Of a stretch of 64,000 bases of DNA, positions 19,260 through 29,324 are shown piece after piece. The DNA is from Acinetobacter pittii ANC 4050 (GTDB lineage: Bacteria > Pseudomonadota > Gammaproteobacteria > Pseudomonadales > Moraxellaceae). Each line of letters begins with the position of its first letter. Positions within the stretch are counted from its first letter, which is position 1. The stretch spans positions 2,619,954 through 2,683,953 of the forward strand of contig NZ_KB976987.1 in NCBI RefSeq assembly GCF_000399685.1. The letters run 5' to 3'. Under the pieces are notes generated by a model, which did no database searches, was not told the DNA's origin, and worked only from the letters and a program-made list of their open reading frames with translations. The position numbers and the translations under genes were made by a program.

Positions 19260-19937
19260 ATGGTTGGTATATTTCAACATCTTGGACGTAGTGTACAAAA
19301 CCGCCCTCATTTCTTTATTGCTTTATTGATGGGAGTGATTACAGCCAGTATTTTGACATGGTTAACTTCATGGAAATGGTCAACTATTTTATTAGTCAGT
19401 TGGAATGCTTCGGTTAGCATTTATTTACTCCATGTTTGGCAACTCATGAAAAGTGCCGATCATTCACAAATGCAACAGCAAGCTAAAAAACAAGATGAAA
19501 GCAAATGGGTCATTATGCTGATAGTTTTATTGGCCTTAACCATGTGTCTGGTTGCGATCCTCATTCAACTATCACAACTCCCTTCTGACAGTTCTGCAAA
19601 GTTAGGTCATGTGGCTTTAGCTTTACTTACCATTGTTTCTGCATGGCTTTTTATGCATACCGTTTTTGCCCTACATTATGCCCATGATTTTTATATGGCT
19701 TTGTCTAGAAATGAAGAAAATGGAGGGTTAGATTTCCCGGGAACACAACATCCCACTTATCCTGATTTTCTATATTTTAGTTATATTATTGGTACTTCTG
19801 CACAAACTGCCGATGTGTCAATTACCACCAAGCATATGCGCCTTTTAAACTTATTTCACGCAGTGTTGTCTTTTGGATTTAATACTACCATTTTAGCGAT
19901 CTGTATTAATGTGGCTGCGGGCTTTCTTACCAACTAA
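19260..19937 (+). CDS. DUF1345 inner-membrane protein
   Basis: A 225-residue protein with about five hydrophobic spans (roughly residues 17-35, 38-60, 84-104, 118-141 and 198-220) and the DUF1345 features ALHYAHDFY and QHPTYPDFLYFSY. I chose the ATG at 19260 because AAGGAG and AAGGA lie just upstream and the family starts near this residue; an in-frame ATG at 19227 would add 11 residues. The function of the family is not established. It follows the LysR gene but with a 258-base gap, so co-regulation is only possible. Confidence 0.8.
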   Translation: MVGIFQHLGRSVQNRPHFFIALLMGVITASILTWLTSWKWSTILLVSWNASVSIYLLHVWQLMKSADHSQMQQQAKKQDESKWVIMLIVLLALTMCLVAILIQLSQLPSDSSAKLGHVALALLTIVSAWLFMHTVFALHYAHDFYMALSRNEENGGLDFPGTQHPTYPDFLYFSYIIGTSAQTADVSITTKHMRLLNLFHAVLSFGFNTTILAICINVAAGFLTN

Positions 19938-19960
19938 AATCTTTATTCGAACAACAAAAA

Positions 19961-19983
19961 AGCCACCCTTTTGGGTGACTTTT
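19961..19983. terminator. Terminator between DUF1345 gene and GST gene
   Basis: AGCCACCC, TTTT loop and GGGTGACT, 8 bp with one mismatch, flanked by A5 before and TTT after; between convergent genes. Confidence 0.75.
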
Positions 19984-19996
19984 AAGAATAGTACGT

Positions 19997-20602
19997 CTAC
20001 AACAGTTGGCCCATAGTGCTTTGTTTTAAGCCTTCACGCTGTTTAATCGTTTCAACATAACGTGTAATAGCCGGATGTGATTCAATCGTTTTCATTTTTA
20101 ATTGCCATAAAAGCATGGCGCCAACACTTACATCTGCTGCGGTAAATTGTTCGCCACATACATACGGGTTCGCTTCACTCAAACCTTGCACTAAAGCTTG
20201 ATAAGCATCATTGTAATCGCCATAGCCAACAAACATCTTTTGCTCAGGCGATACTTCTATTCCTAAAGCTTTATCAACACCAGCAGCTTCCCAAGGGCCT
20301 GCCATCACAAATAACCAACGATAGTACAAACCGCGTTTTGGATCATCTAAAGCAGGTGCTAAACCTTTTTCAGAAAACTTATCAGCTAAATAAGCACAGA
20401 TTGCGCCTAACTCATAAATAACCACATCACCATCTACCAATACCGGCACTTTTCCAAAAGGATTAAGTTTTAGATATTCAGGGGATTTCATTTCGGTCTT
20501 GTATGCAACTTCAATTCGCTCACATTCAACACCGAGCTCGACTAAAAGCCAGTCAATAACGACACCACGCGACTCTTTGTTAGTATAAAGTTTAAGGCTC
20601 AT
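19997..20602 (-). CDS. Glutathione S-transferase family protein
   Basis: A 201-residue protein with an N-terminal thioredoxin-like domain (MSLKLYTNKESRG, then KVPVLVDGDVVIYELGAICAYLADKF) and an all-helical C-terminal domain (about 88-200). The catalytic residue is not obvious; Ser/Arg near positions 10-11 is a candidate. AAGGAG lies 8 bases before the ATG at 20602, which decides against the upstream GTG at 20611. The WYL regulator lies just upstream on the same strand and may control it. The substrate is unknown. Confidence 0.85.
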   Translation of the reverse strand: MSLKLYTNKESRGVVIDWLLVELGVECERIEVAYKTEMKSPEYLKLNPFGKVPVLVDGDVVIYELGAICAYLADKFSEKGLAPALDDPKRGLYYRWLFVMAGPWEAAGVDKALGIEVSPEQKMFVGYGDYNDAYQALVQGLSEANPYVCGEQFTAADVSVGAMLLWQLKMKTIESHPAITRYVETIKQREGLKQSTMGQLL

Positions 20603-20651
20603 TCTTATCACTCCTTGTTTATCGTAGTTCCTAGTTTACAAGTGGGCTTTG

Positions 20652-21347
20652 TCAATTTTTGTCAGTAGCGTTTTGCATTTCCTGTTTCCACCATTTTTGG
20701 AACAGAAGCTTTTTAAATTCGGGATAACTATCTTGGCTAATATGAAGCTGATGAATCCGATCGATTCGAAAGTGGCGGAATGCCTGACGTAATTCACACC
20801 AAGCAGCGAGTACCACTTTACCGTTTAAATATCCCAAAGCAAAAGGCCAAAGCGAACGTTCACTCAAACGGTTTTGCTCATCACAATAATCTACTTTTAT
20901 TTTTACTTGATTACGAATGGCTATACGCACTTGCGCTACCAGCGTTTCATCAACAGGATACCAATAATGGGCAACCCCTAAGGTCATATCATCAAGCAAA
21001 TATTTTCGATGTTTAGGTAAGACTGCATAAAGTTTTGAATAAATTGAAACCGCAGCAGATTTTAGTGATTGATCAGGAACTTCTTTCAACCATTCTAAAG
21101 CTAAAAATAAAGCTTCTGCCTCATCTTCATTAAATGTTATGGGCGGCAATAAAATATCTTCTTTAAGCTGAAATCCAAGGCCTGCCGATGCCTCTATTCT
21201 TACACCTTGCTCACGTAAGCTATCGATATCTCGATAGACACTTCGAACGCTAATTTCTAGACGTTCAGCCAAGACTTGCGCTGTGATGGGGTAACGGGCT
21301 TCGCGAAGCTGTTGCAAAAGATTTAATAGGCGAATTGAACGGCTCAT
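20652..21347 (-). CDS. YafY-like HTH-WYL transcriptional regulator
   Basis: A 231-residue regulator: a DeoR/HTH_11-type winged helix (residues about 1-58, with LAERLEISVRSVYRDIDSLRE) followed by a WYL ligand-binding domain (about 130-215, with SERSLWPFALGYLNGKVVLA). WYL domains sense nucleotides or small ligands in several bacterial systems, including phage-defence regulators. Here the neighbour is a GST gene 49 bases downstream, suggesting a small regulator-enzyme pair. Confidence 0.85.
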   Translation of the reverse strand: MSRSIRLLNLLQQLREARYPITAQVLAERLEISVRSVYRDIDSLREQGVRIEASAGLGFQLKEDILLPPITFNEDEAEALFLALEWLKEVPDQSLKSAAVSIYSKLYAVLPKHRKYLLDDMTLGVAHYWYPVDETLVAQVRIAIRNQVKIKVDYCDEQNRLSERSLWPFALGYLNGKVVLAAWCELRQAFRHFRIDRIHQLHISQDSYPEFKKLLFQKWWKQEMQNATDKN

Positions 21348-21421
21348 TTTTTCTCTTCTTATTGTTTTGTTATTTAACTTAGATTAAGAGGGAACGCATT
21401 CCCTCTTTGAAATTTTTTAAA

Positions 21422-22096
21422 TTAAGCGACATCTACAGTAGATAACTGCGCATATTCTCTTAAAAAGCGATGAAGCTCCTGTACATCTTTAGCAATCGTT
21501 AAAGGTTGAAACTTTTGCAGAACTTCAACCGAATGCACCCCATAGCCTACCCCGATACGCGGCATACCCAAACGCTGTGCCATCTCAAGGTCATAACTAC
21601 TGTCACCAATCATGACCGCCTGTTCAACACTCACTCCTGTTACAGTCAAAATTTCTTGCAACATCAGTGGATCTGGTTTCGAACGGGTTTCATTGGCTGC
21701 TCGAGTAACGTCAAAAAGATGAGTACTCTGTGTTTTTGCAATCACACGGTCTAAACCACGACGGTTTTTACCCGTTGCTACAGCAAGTTTTAAACCTTGC
21801 GCTTTTAAGTCATGTAATAGCTCAGCAATACCGTCAAACCATGCATCATCCGTAGAATTAGCAATATAGTGATCGCCATATGCTTTTAAAATCGAGTCAT
21901 GCAACTCTGGCGCTTCTGGAAATAAGGTCTGCATCACCTCTGGCAAGCCTAACCCAATAATACTTTTTGCTGCTTCATCACTTAAAGGTAATTCATGTTG
22001 CTCTGCTGCATGTTGTAAGCTAGCAACAATCTGGCCAACAGAGTTATATAAAGTTCCATCCCAGTCAAAAATAACTAATTCGGTTTTCAGACTCAT
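21422..22096 (-). CDS. HAD-superfamily phosphatase, Gph-like
   Basis: A 224-residue HAD-IA hydrolase. Motif I is FDWDGTLYNS (Asp11, Asp13), motif II VATGKNRRG, motif III-IV KPDPLMLQEIL and MIGDSSYDLEMA. It resembles the hydrolase found beside rluC in other gammaproteobacteria. Its start overlaps the rluC stop by four bases (ATGA), so translation is coupled. Phosphoglycolate is a possible substrate but is not proven. Confidence 0.88.
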   Translation of the reverse strand: MSLKTELVIFDWDGTLYNSVGQIVASLQHAAEQHELPLSDEAAKSIIGLGLPEVMQTLFPEAPELHDSILKAYGDHYIANSTDDAWFDGIAELLHDLKAQGLKLAVATGKNRRGLDRVIAKTQSTHLFDVTRAANETRSKPDPLMLQEILTVTGVSVEQAVMIGDSSYDLEMAQRLGMPRIGVGYGVHSVEVLQKFQPLTIAKDVQELHRFLREYAQLSTVDVA

Positions 22097-23025
22097 TTTG
22101 CTACTCTCAAAGCCTTTAATAACTGGGTCATGTCTTCTGGTAACGGCGCTTCAATCGGTGGATAACCCGGAATATCTAAACGCATCGCGTGTAAACATAA
22201 ACGTCGTGCTTGCGGACCTGCGTACTCAGTGGTGTGTCCATATTTATCATCACCCAACAACGGATGTCCAATACTTAAACCATGTACACGGATCTGATGG
22301 GTACGGCCTGACAAAGGTGAGGCATGAACCAAAGTCGCATTTTTAAAGCGCTCTGCAACCACCCATTCCGTTTTACTCGGTTTACCTTCTTTAGATACAC
22401 GTACACGACGCTCGCCATTGGCTAACTCATAACGAAATAAAGGAGCATCAATGAGTTGTTTATCCAGACTCACCTGACCTTTTACAATTGCTGCATAAGT
22501 CTTACGAATTTTGTGCTCACGCAACATATCTTGTAGCAGCTTTAAAGTACTACGTTTCTTGCTAATCATGACCAGACCAGAAGTATCACGGTCAATACGG
22601 TGAATTAGTTCTAAGTATTTTTTACCTGTTGCTGCACGTAGAGCCTCAATCAAACCATACGCCACACCACTACCACCATGTACGGCAATACCTGATGGTT
22701 TATTGATGAGTAACAGACCTTCATCTTCATAGACCACACGGCTGAGTAGGCCTTGTGCTACACTGTCACTCACAGGAGCGGCTGTTTCATCCTTTTGTTC
22801 ATAGCGAATAGGTGCAACACGAATCTGATCTCCAATCTCTAATTTGGTCTCAGCTTTAATACGTTTTTTATTTACTCGAACCTGACCTTCACGAATCAAA
22901 CGATAAATACGACTCTTAGGTACACCCTTTAAACGCGAAAACAGGAAATTATCAATTCGCTGTCCTGCTTGATGTTCATCCACCTCAAACCAAGTGACAC
23001 TTTGCCATTGCTGTGTAGAATTCAT
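22093..23025 (-). CDS. rluC: 23S rRNA pseudouridine(955/2504/2580) synthase RluC
   Basis: Modifies three uridines near the peptidyl transferase centre of 23S rRNA. The 310 residues contain an S4 RNA-binding domain (about 18-75, GQRIDNFLFSRLKGVPKSRI) and the RluA-type catalytic domain with HRIDRDTSGLVMISK (catalytic Asp in RDTSG) and SGRTHQIRVH. Divergent from rne, as in E. coli, which supports the assignment to RluC over RluD. Confidence 0.93.
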   Translation of the reverse strand: MNSTQQWQSVTWFEVDEHQAGQRIDNFLFSRLKGVPKSRIYRLIREGQVRVNKKRIKAETKLEIGDQIRVAPIRYEQKDETAAPVSDSVAQGLLSRVVYEDEGLLLINKPSGIAVHGGSGVAYGLIEALRAATGKKYLELIHRIDRDTSGLVMISKKRSTLKLLQDMLREHKIRKTYAAIVKGQVSLDKQLIDAPLFRYELANGERRVRVSKEGKPSKTEWVVAERFKNATLVHASPLSGRTHQIRVHGLSIGHPLLGDDKYGHTTEYAGPQARRLCLHAMRLDIPGYPPIEAPLPEDMTQLLKALRVAK

Positions 23026-23099
23026 ACTAATATTTAAACCTGAAATTTTGCTAAATTTGATTAATAAATGACCGATTAGCTTAGTTTTTTCACAAGAAA

Positions 23100-23746
23100 T
23101 CTAAGCTTAGCCCATAGGCAGATGCTGCAAGGTTTGATATAGTCAGCGCACGGATACCGCCGTAAGTGAACATCTAATAGGGAATTTCCCTGATTGAAAC
23201 CTCAATCAAAATGATGCTTTCATCACCAGCTCGGATTGGTCCTAAAGAATTATGCCGACGCCGAAGGCTTATTATATCGGCAAAATGACAAACTGTTGCG
23301 TTTAATTCAGTTTGTTCAAAAAAATATGTTACCAACTCTAGTTGGTTATGGAACGTAAACTGATACACATCAGACAAATCGCTCCTTAATGTTGCCTTCA
23401 GGCTAAAGCGTTGATGCATTGGAACTGCCGAAAGCACCGATACGATGAGCATTCCGTATCAAACTTCCAAAAAGAAGTCACTTCGCGCCCAATGACAGTG
23501 AAAGTCATTAACCAATGCACCGCTCACCCGCCAGTGAAGCACTAAGGAAGTCTGATTTAAAGGTTGAAGCAGTATTGCCTACATCACAGACGAGAATCGA
23601 AGCTAAGGCTAAATGTAGCCGGTAACAGATGACTCAGACCACAAATATTTTGAGATCTGGGAAATGATCCGTCATGTTCGATGTTCGTTCAGAACCTTTA
23701 AGTTTGTGCGATATGTTTGTGTGGGTCACTATTAGGTGTCACACCC
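23100..23746 (+). ncRNA. Structured 5' leader of rne (putative autoregulatory RNA)
   Basis: The 720 bases between rluC and rne have no credible ORF but contain many compact hairpins: AGGGA/TCCCT (23179-23191), GATTGA-AACC-TCAATC (23192-23207), ACAAACTG/CAGTTTGT (23288-23315), ACCAAC/GTTGGT (23331-23346) and GATACG/CGTATC (23439-23460). Next to the start codon GGTG-TCA-CACC (23735-23745) includes the likely ribosome binding site. RNase E of E. coli and pseudomonads is autoregulated through its leader (rne5, rne-II). I infer the same here; the transcription start is not mapped. Confidence 0.55.
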
Positions 23747-26700
23747 ATGAAACGTATGTTGATTAATGCAACTCACGCAGAAGAAGTCCGCGTTGCACTT
23801 ATCACTGGTAATCGTCTTTACGATTTTGATTTAGAGAATCGTACCCGAGAACAGAAAAAATCCAATATCTATAAAGGCCATGTAACCCGCGTAGAACCAT
23901 CTTTAGAAGCTGTTTTTGTTGAATACGGCGCAGGCCGTCAAGGCTTCTTGTCTATGCGCGAAATTGCTAACAGTTATTTCCAAGCAGACCCACGACAAAC
24001 TTCAAACATTCGTGAACTTATCACTGAAGGTACTGAATTACTTGTTCAAGTCGAAAAAGAAGAACGTGGCAATAAAGGCGCTGCCCTTTCTACCTTTATT
24101 TCACTTGCAGGACGTTATTTGGTTCTTATGCCAAACAACCCGAAAGGCGGCGGTATTAGTCGTCAAATTTCAGGTTCTGTACGTGAAGAGCTAAAAGAAA
24201 TTCTAGCTTCTTTAAATTTACCGCGTGGTATGAGCGTTATTGTACGTACCGCTGGTATTGGCCGTACCCAAGAAGAATTACAGTTAGACTTACAGCATTT
24301 GCTTGACCTTTGGACACAAATCCAAGGCACAGCGAGCTCTGGTCCATCTCCAATGCTAGTTCATCAAGAAGCTGGCGTTGTTACTCGTGCTATCCGCGAT
24401 TATTTACGTGATGATGTTGCAGAAATTTTAATTGATAGCGAACAGGCTTATAACGAAGCTTATAACTTTGTTAAAGCAGTAATGCCACGTCAATTAGACA
24501 AACTCAAAACTTATACTTTAAACGAGCCTTTGTTTGCTCATTTTGGTATTGAAAGCCAAATTCAAACTGCTTATGAACGTGAAGTAAAACTTCCTTCTGG
24601 CGGTTCAATCGTGATTGACCAGACCGAAGCTTTAGTTTCAATCGACATTAACTCTGCGAAATCGACTCGTGGACATGACGTTGAAGAAACTGCACTAAAT
24701 ACGAACTTAGAAGCAGCAGAAGAAATTGCTCGCCAACTACGTCTTCGTGACATCGGTGGTTTAGTTGTAATCGACTTCATCGATATGACTAAAGAACGCA
24801 ACCAACGCATGGTTGAAGCAAAACTTCGTGAAGCAACACAAAGCGATCGTGCACGTATTCAGTTTGGCCAACTCTCTCGTTTTGGCTTAATGGAAATGAG
24901 CCGTCAACGTTTACGTCCATCTCTTGAAGAAGCAACAGGTTATGTGTGCCCTCGCTGTCATGGTACAGGCATGGTTCGTGACTTACGCTCACTTTCACTT
25001 TCTATTATGCGTAAAGTAGAAGAGATCGCGCTTCGTGAACGCCATGGTGAAGTACAAGTAGAAGTACCTGTTGAAATTGCAGCGTTTTTACTCAATGAAA
25101 AACGTCATAGCCTTGTTTATTTAGAACAAACTTCTAGTGTTCGTGTGACTGTTTTACCTCACCCACACTTAGAAACACCTCACTACGAAATTCAGTACAA
25201 TCCAGATGGATTTGCACCATCTAGCTACGAACGTACTGAAGCAACACGTTCAAGTGAAAAAGAGTTAGGTTATGAATCTTCTGAATGGCATTTAGAAGAA
25301 GCTGATCATGGCCATACTCATGCAGCCCCTGCTGCCAACAACGTAGCTAACCAAAAGAAAGTAAATCAAGCAGCTCAACCTGCTGTTGCTCAGGCAAGCG
25401 CTCAAAAAGCAGCAAGCCCATGCGCATGGTTAGAAAATCTTTTTGTTCAAAAACAAGCTCAAACAGTTGATCAATCTCGCTCAGCACAAAATGCTGCTGC
25501 CGCAATTGAACAAATGGTGAATACAGGCGCTATTAGCCGTGGACAGTTTGGCCAAGTTACAGCACCAGCAGTTGCTGAAGTTATTTCGGCTCCATCTAAC
25601 AATGCTTATATTTCTCAATCTCCTGTTAAACAGGAAGCACGTGAGAATGTTGAGAAAGACGATAAAGTACAACAGCAGCGTCCAAACAACAAAAAACGTA
25701 AGCACAAAGAGCAACGTGAACAACATCAGCACCACCATAATCAAGAACCACAACAACAGCAGGTTCATGAAGAGGTTGTACAGTTATCACGCCAAGAGCA
25801 ACGTGAATTAAAACGTCAACAAAAGCGTCAACAACAAGATCAGCCACATGCCCAACATCAAAATGATGGTCAACAAGCTGAGCATGCTGTGCCACGTCGT
25901 GACCGTAATAATCAACAACGTCCAAACCGTCCGAATCGCCACCGCGATCCAAGCGTATTAAATGAAAATCAAAATACGCCAGCACCAGCAGTTGTGGATG
26001 AAAAACAAATTAAGGTTGATTTGATTGATGCTCCACAGCATGAAGTCATGAATACAGCCTTAGTCATCAATGTTGATCAAGCACAAAGCGAAATTATTGC
26101 TTTAACGCCTGAGCAACCTCTTGAACGTACTGAAAAAGCACCTGTTGTTGAAGTTGTTCAAGAACCAACTCCAGCACCTGTTGCTGCTGTGGAAGAGACA
26201 GTAACTGCTGAAGCAGAAGCTCCTCAACCAAAGGCTGAGAAAACTCAACCGCAAATTCAACGCGCGAGTAATGATCCTCGTATGCGTCGCCGTGAACAAC
26301 GCAACGCAAAACGAGCTAAAGCTGTTACACCATCAATTGCCCCATCGCAAATTCCAACGTTGGCGCAATATACGATTGGTAGCTTGATCCGTCATGTTTA
26401 CGGTGAAGACTGTACAGTACTGATTGAACAGTTTGGTTTAGTTCCAACATTCAATCGTGCATTGCAGAAATTTGCAGAGCAATATGCAAGTACTCTAGTA
26501 ACCGAAGTCGCAGCTGAAGCTGAAGACAAAAAGCCTGTTACTCGTGATGCTGAGCTTCCAAGCAACAAGCCTTCACAAGAAGCAGAACCTGCGCCAGTAC
26601 TTCCGTTGACGCCGCCAAAAGAGGCAACACCGCGTGTTGCTAATGATCCGCGTGAGCGTCGTCGTTTAGCGAAACTTGCTGCTGAACAGGCTTTTGAGCA

Positions 26701-27073
26701 AGTTAAACAACAACATTCTGCACCAGAAGAAGCTGCTCCTGTAGCGTCGACTGTAGAAGAAACTGTGGTTGCTCCTACTGCTGAAACACAAGCACCTGTT
26801 GAGTCAAAGCAGCAACCGCTTGAGCTTGATCAGGAAACTGAGGCTGCAGCTAGCGTAGAAGAAACACCAGCGACAACTGTAGTTGAAGCTCCGGTTGCGA
26901 AACAGTCAAAAGCAACTGCAAAAGCCAAAGCAGCTACAGAACAGGCTGTAGAGCCAACTGAAGCTCCTTCCGAGAGTGAGTCAGAAGATTCTAAAGCTGA
27001 TAAGGACAAACCAAGTCGTCCTCGTCGCCCTCGTGGCCGTCCACCAAAGAAAGCAAATCCTGTAGCTGAGTAA
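23747..27073 (+). CDS. rne: Ribonuclease E
   Basis: Essential endonuclease for mRNA decay and rRNA/tRNA processing. I chose [18 protein letters not shown] (ATG 23747), giving 1108 residues. The catalytic half has the S1 domain (about 35-125), the magnesium-site segments [10 protein letters not shown] and VIDFIDM, and the zinc link CPRCHGTG near residue 405. The C-terminal half is low-complexity (Gln, Glu, Ala, Pro) with Arg-rich patches. It has two NDPR-x-RRR motifs starting at Asn842 and Asn966 and a predicted folded island between them (about 866-918). The end, RPRGRPPKK, resembles an AT-hook. Membrane-associated degradosome scaffold by analogy. Confidence 0.95.
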   Translation: MKRMLINATHAEEVRVALITGNRLYDFDLENRTREQKKSNIYKGHVTRVEPSLEAVFVEYGAGRQGFLSMREIANSYFQADPRQTSNIRELITEGTELLVQVEKEERGNKGAALSTFISLAGRYLVLMPNNPKGGGISRQISGSVREELKEILASLNLPRGMSVIVRTAGIGRTQEELQLDLQHLLDLWTQIQGTASSGPSPMLVHQEAGVVTRAIRDYLRDDVAEILIDSEQAYNEAYNFVKAVMPRQLDKLKTYTLNEPLFAHFGIESQIQTAYEREVKLPSGGSIVIDQTEALVSIDINSAKSTRGHDVEETALNTNLEAAEEIARQLRLRDIGGLVVIDFIDMTKERNQRMVEAKLREATQSDRARIQFGQLSRFGLMEMSRQRLRPSLEEATGYVCPRCHGTGMVRDLRSLSLSIMRKVEEIALRERHGEVQVEVPVEIAAFLLNEKRHSLVYLEQTSSVRVTVLPHPHLETPHYEIQYNPDGFAPSSYERTEATRSSEKELGYESSEWHLEEADHGHTHAAPAANNVANQKKVNQAAQPAVAQASAQKAASPCAWLENLFVQKQAQTVDQSRSAQNAAAAIEQMVNTGAISRGQFGQVTAPAVAEVISAPSNNAYISQSPVKQEARENVEKDDKVQQQRPNNKKRKHKEQREQHQHHHNQEPQQQQVHEEVVQLSRQEQRELKRQQKRQQQDQPHAQHQNDGQQAEHAVPRRDRNNQQRPNRPNRHRDPSVLNENQNTPAPAVVDEKQIKVDLIDAPQHEVMNTALVINVDQAQSEIIALTPEQPLERTEKAPVVEVVQEPTPAPVAAVEETVTAEAEAPQPKAEKTQPQIQRASNDPRMRRREQRNAKRAKAVTPSIAPSQIPTLAQYTIGSLIRHVYGEDCTVLIEQFGLVPTFNRALQKFAEQYASTLVTEVAAEAEDKKPVTRDAELPSNKPSQEAEPAPVLPLTPPKEATPRVANDPRERRRLAKLAAEQAFEQVKQQHSAPEEAAPVASTVEETVVAPTAETQAPVESKQQPLELDQETEAAASVEETPATTVVEAPVAKQSKATAKAKAATEQAVEPTEAPSESESEDSKADKDKPSRPRRPRGRPPKKANPVAE

Positions 27074-27104
27074 ATCATTTGCTCAATTGCAGCTAATTTA
27101 AACA

Positions 27105-27136
27105 AACCTAGTCATTTCGATGACTAGGTTTTTTTT
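27105..27136 (+). terminator. Terminator after rne
   Basis: AACCTAGTCA, TTTCGA loop and TGACTAGGTT (10-bp stem) then six T. Confidence 0.92.
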
Positions 27137-27264
27137 GTTATTTTTAACCAATTAGGTTGATTGCACTAGAAGAAAAGTTTTAAAAGCATGGTGAACCATG
27201 AAAAATACTGTACTTTTGCCAACGCAACCTTTTTTGGATTGATCGAAAAATAAATAGGATTGAT

Positions 27265-29106
27265 ATGAGCCAGACAACACAGACCGATATCATTACGCTT
27301 GGGGATGTTGCCACTAGACTTCCTAGCTTTATTCCCAAAGTACCCCATATCCTGAATGGTCTTAAACAGGCTTATTTAAGAACAGCAAATACACCAACTG
27401 GATTAGGCGTAGCTTTTGAGAAAGCTGTTAAGCGAAATCCAAAAGGTACTGCTTTATTATTTGAAGATCAAAGTTACTCATACGAAGCTTTAAATGAATG
27501 GGCTAACCAGATTTCTCACTATTATTTATCTCTCGGCGCACGTAAAGGTGATGTGATTGCCGTAATGGTTGAGAACCGTTCAGAGCTCATTGCTACTATT
27601 GTGGGTTTAGCTAAAATTGGGGTGACTATTGCGCTTGTGAACACATCTCAAGTCGGTAAAGTCCTCGCTCATAGCATCAATCTTGTAAAACCAATTGCAG
27701 TGATTGCAGGTGAAGAAGTCCGTGCTGCAATTGATGAAATTCGTCAAGACTTAAACGTTCCTCAAGACCGTTTTCATTGGTTTGCAGATCAGGCAACGCG
27801 TCAAGATGCGGGAACTGCGCCTCAAGGTTATGCCAATCTTGCAATAGAAATTGATCAATTTCCGAAATTCAATCCATCGACCACACATTCTGTTCATGGA
27901 AATGATGGCCTGTTTTATATTTATACTTCGGGTACAACGGGTTTACCCAAAGCAGTTATTTTTAAACATAGTCGTTGGACACTCGCCTATGGTACTTACG
28001 GCCATATTTTAAATCTTGGTCCAGATGATGTGATGTATGTCACTTTGCCGCTATATCATGCAACAGGCGTGGTTGTTTGCTGGTGTGGTGTGATTGCAGG
28101 AAGCGCTACCCTTGCCATCCGTCGTAAATATTCAACCAGTGCATTCTGGAAAGATGTACAGAAGTTTAATGCGTCTGCAATCGGCTACGTAGGTGAACTT
28201 TGCCGTTACTTGATGGATGCTCCAACTACAGAGCTTGACCGTGCTCACCGTGTGACCAAAATGATTGGTAACGGCATGCGTCCAAACATCTGGGATAAAT
28301 TCAAACAACGTTTTGGTGTCGAGGAAGTTCTAGAGCTTTATGCTTCAAGTGAAGGCAACGTTGGCTTTAGTAATATTTTCAACTTTGACAACACAGTAGG
28401 CTTCTCCCCTACGCCATACGCTATCATTGAGTTTGATAAAGAGAAAAACGAACCGATACGCGATAAAAATGGCTGGTGTAAGAAAGTTAAAGCAGGCGAA
28501 GTCGGTTTATTGGTAGGAAAAATTACCAGTCGCTCTCCATTTGACGGTTATACCGACCCAGAAAAGAATAAATCTGTGATTATGCAAGATGTCTTTAAAA
28601 AAGGTGACTCATATTTCAACACAGGTGATCTTGTTCGTAATATTGGTTTCCGTCATGCTCAGTTTGTTGACCGCTTAGGTGATACCTTCCGCTGGAAAGG
28701 CGAAAATGTATCTACCACCGAAGTTGAAAACATGGTGTGTGAATATGACAAGATCGCTGAAGCTGTCGTCTATGGCGTAGAAATTCCAAATACTAATGGT
28801 CGTGCAGGTATGGCAGCAATCACACTGGCTGATGGTGCCGAGTTAAATGACGCTGACTTAACAGAAATGGTGACTGTATTTAAAAAATGCTTACCTACTT
28901 ATGCAGTACCAGTGTTTTTACGTATACAAGCTAAAGTTGAAACCACAGGTACTTTTAAGTACCAAAAGAATAAATTGAAGGAAGATGCGTTTAATCCAAG
29001 CAAAACTTCTGAACGTTTACTTGCATTATTGCCTGGTGAAAGCAGTTACTGTGACATCACAAGTGAAATTTTTGACAACATTCAGGCGTATAAATACCGT
29101 TTTTAG
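27265..29106 (+). CDS. Long-chain fatty acyl-CoA synthetase (FATP/FadD6-like)
   Basis: ATP-dependent activation of long or very-long-chain fatty acids to CoA thioesters. The 613 residues have the AMP-binding motif YIYTSGTTGLPK near residue 220, the adenylate-forming motif YASSEGNVGF, and FNTGDLVR followed by DRLGDTFRWKGENVST. The pattern matches the fatty-acid-transport-protein branch (FadD6, SLC27 relatives), not the classical FadD. An ATG preceded by AATAGGATTGAT supports the start. It is probably a single-gene unit. Confidence 0.88.
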   Translation: MSQTTQTDIITLGDVATRLPSFIPKVPHILNGLKQAYLRTANTPTGLGVAFEKAVKRNPKGTALLFEDQSYSYEALNEWANQISHYYLSLGARKGDVIAVMVENRSELIATIVGLAKIGVTIALVNTSQVGKVLAHSINLVKPIAVIAGEEVRAAIDEIRQDLNVPQDRFHWFADQATRQDAGTAPQGYANLAIEIDQFPKFNPSTTHSVHGNDGLFYIYTSGTTGLPKAVIFKHSRWTLAYGTYGHILNLGPDDVMYVTLPLYHATGVVVCWCGVIAGSATLAIRRKYSTSAFWKDVQKFNASAIGYVGELCRYLMDAPTTELDRAHRVTKMIGNGMRPNIWDKFKQRFGVEEVLELYASSEGNVGFSNIFNFDNTVGFSPTPYAIIEFDKEKNEPIRDKNGWCKKVKAGEVGLLVGKITSRSPFDGYTDPEKNKSVIMQDVFKKGDSYFNTGDLVRNIGFRHAQFVDRLGDTFRWKGENVSTTEVENMVCEYDKIAEAVVYGVEIPNTNGRAGMAAITLADGAELNDADLTEMVTVFKKCLPTYAVPVFLRIQAKVETTGTFKYQKNKLKEDAFNPSKTSERLLALLPGESSYCDITSEIFDNIQAYKYRF

Positions 29107-29122
29107 TTCATTTTTTAGCTAA

Positions 29123-29182
29123 ACAAGAGGAAATCGTGCTTTTTATAGGCAATCATGCAAATGTTTTTAAATTTCCTCTTGT
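29123..29182. repeat. 12-bp inverted repeat upstream of the tRNA-Lys genes
   Basis: ACAAGAGGAAAT (29123-29134) and ATTTCCTCTTGT (29171-29182) are perfect inverted copies around a 36-base loop. The right arm overlaps the -35 region of the tRNA promoter. It could be a terminator stem for the upstream gene or an operator; no T run follows. Confidence 0.5.
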
Positions 29183-29206
29183 GTTAGTTGAATAACTTGC
29201 TAAAAT
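29179..29206 (+). promoter_or_regulatory. Probable tRNA-Lys promoter
   Basis: TTGTGT (29179-29184), 16-base spacer, TAAAAT (29201-29206) followed by a GC-rich discriminator (ACGCGAC), as expected for growth-rate-controlled stable RNA promoters. Confidence 0.55.
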
Positions 29207-29226
29207 ACGCGACATCAAAACGATAC

Positions 29227-29302
29227 GGGTCGTTAGCTCAGTTGGTAGAGCAGCGGACTTTTAATCCGTTGGTCCCGCGTTCGAGTCGCGGACGACCCAC
29301 CA
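29227..29302 (+). tRNA. tRNA-Lys (UUU)
   Basis: 76 bases. Acceptor stem GGGTCGT/ACGACCC, D-arm GCTC-AGTTGGTA-GAGC, anticodon loop CTTTTAA with anticodon TTT, T-arm with TTCGAGT, and an encoded CCA end. The sequence is close to E. coli tRNA-Lys. Confidence 0.98.
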
Positions 29303-29324
29303 CTTATCTGTTTTGAACCTATTT

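Noticed and set aside
23174..23452. Minus-strand ORF of 92 codons in the rne leader
   Set aside because: It lies across several hairpins, has no recognisable family resemblance or clear ribosome binding site, and the region reads better as structured RNA.
25481..26309. Overlapping minus-strand ORFs inside rne
   Set aside because: They are shadows of the Gln/Glu-rich tail of RNase E; low-complexity CAA/GAA codons produce long antisense frames.
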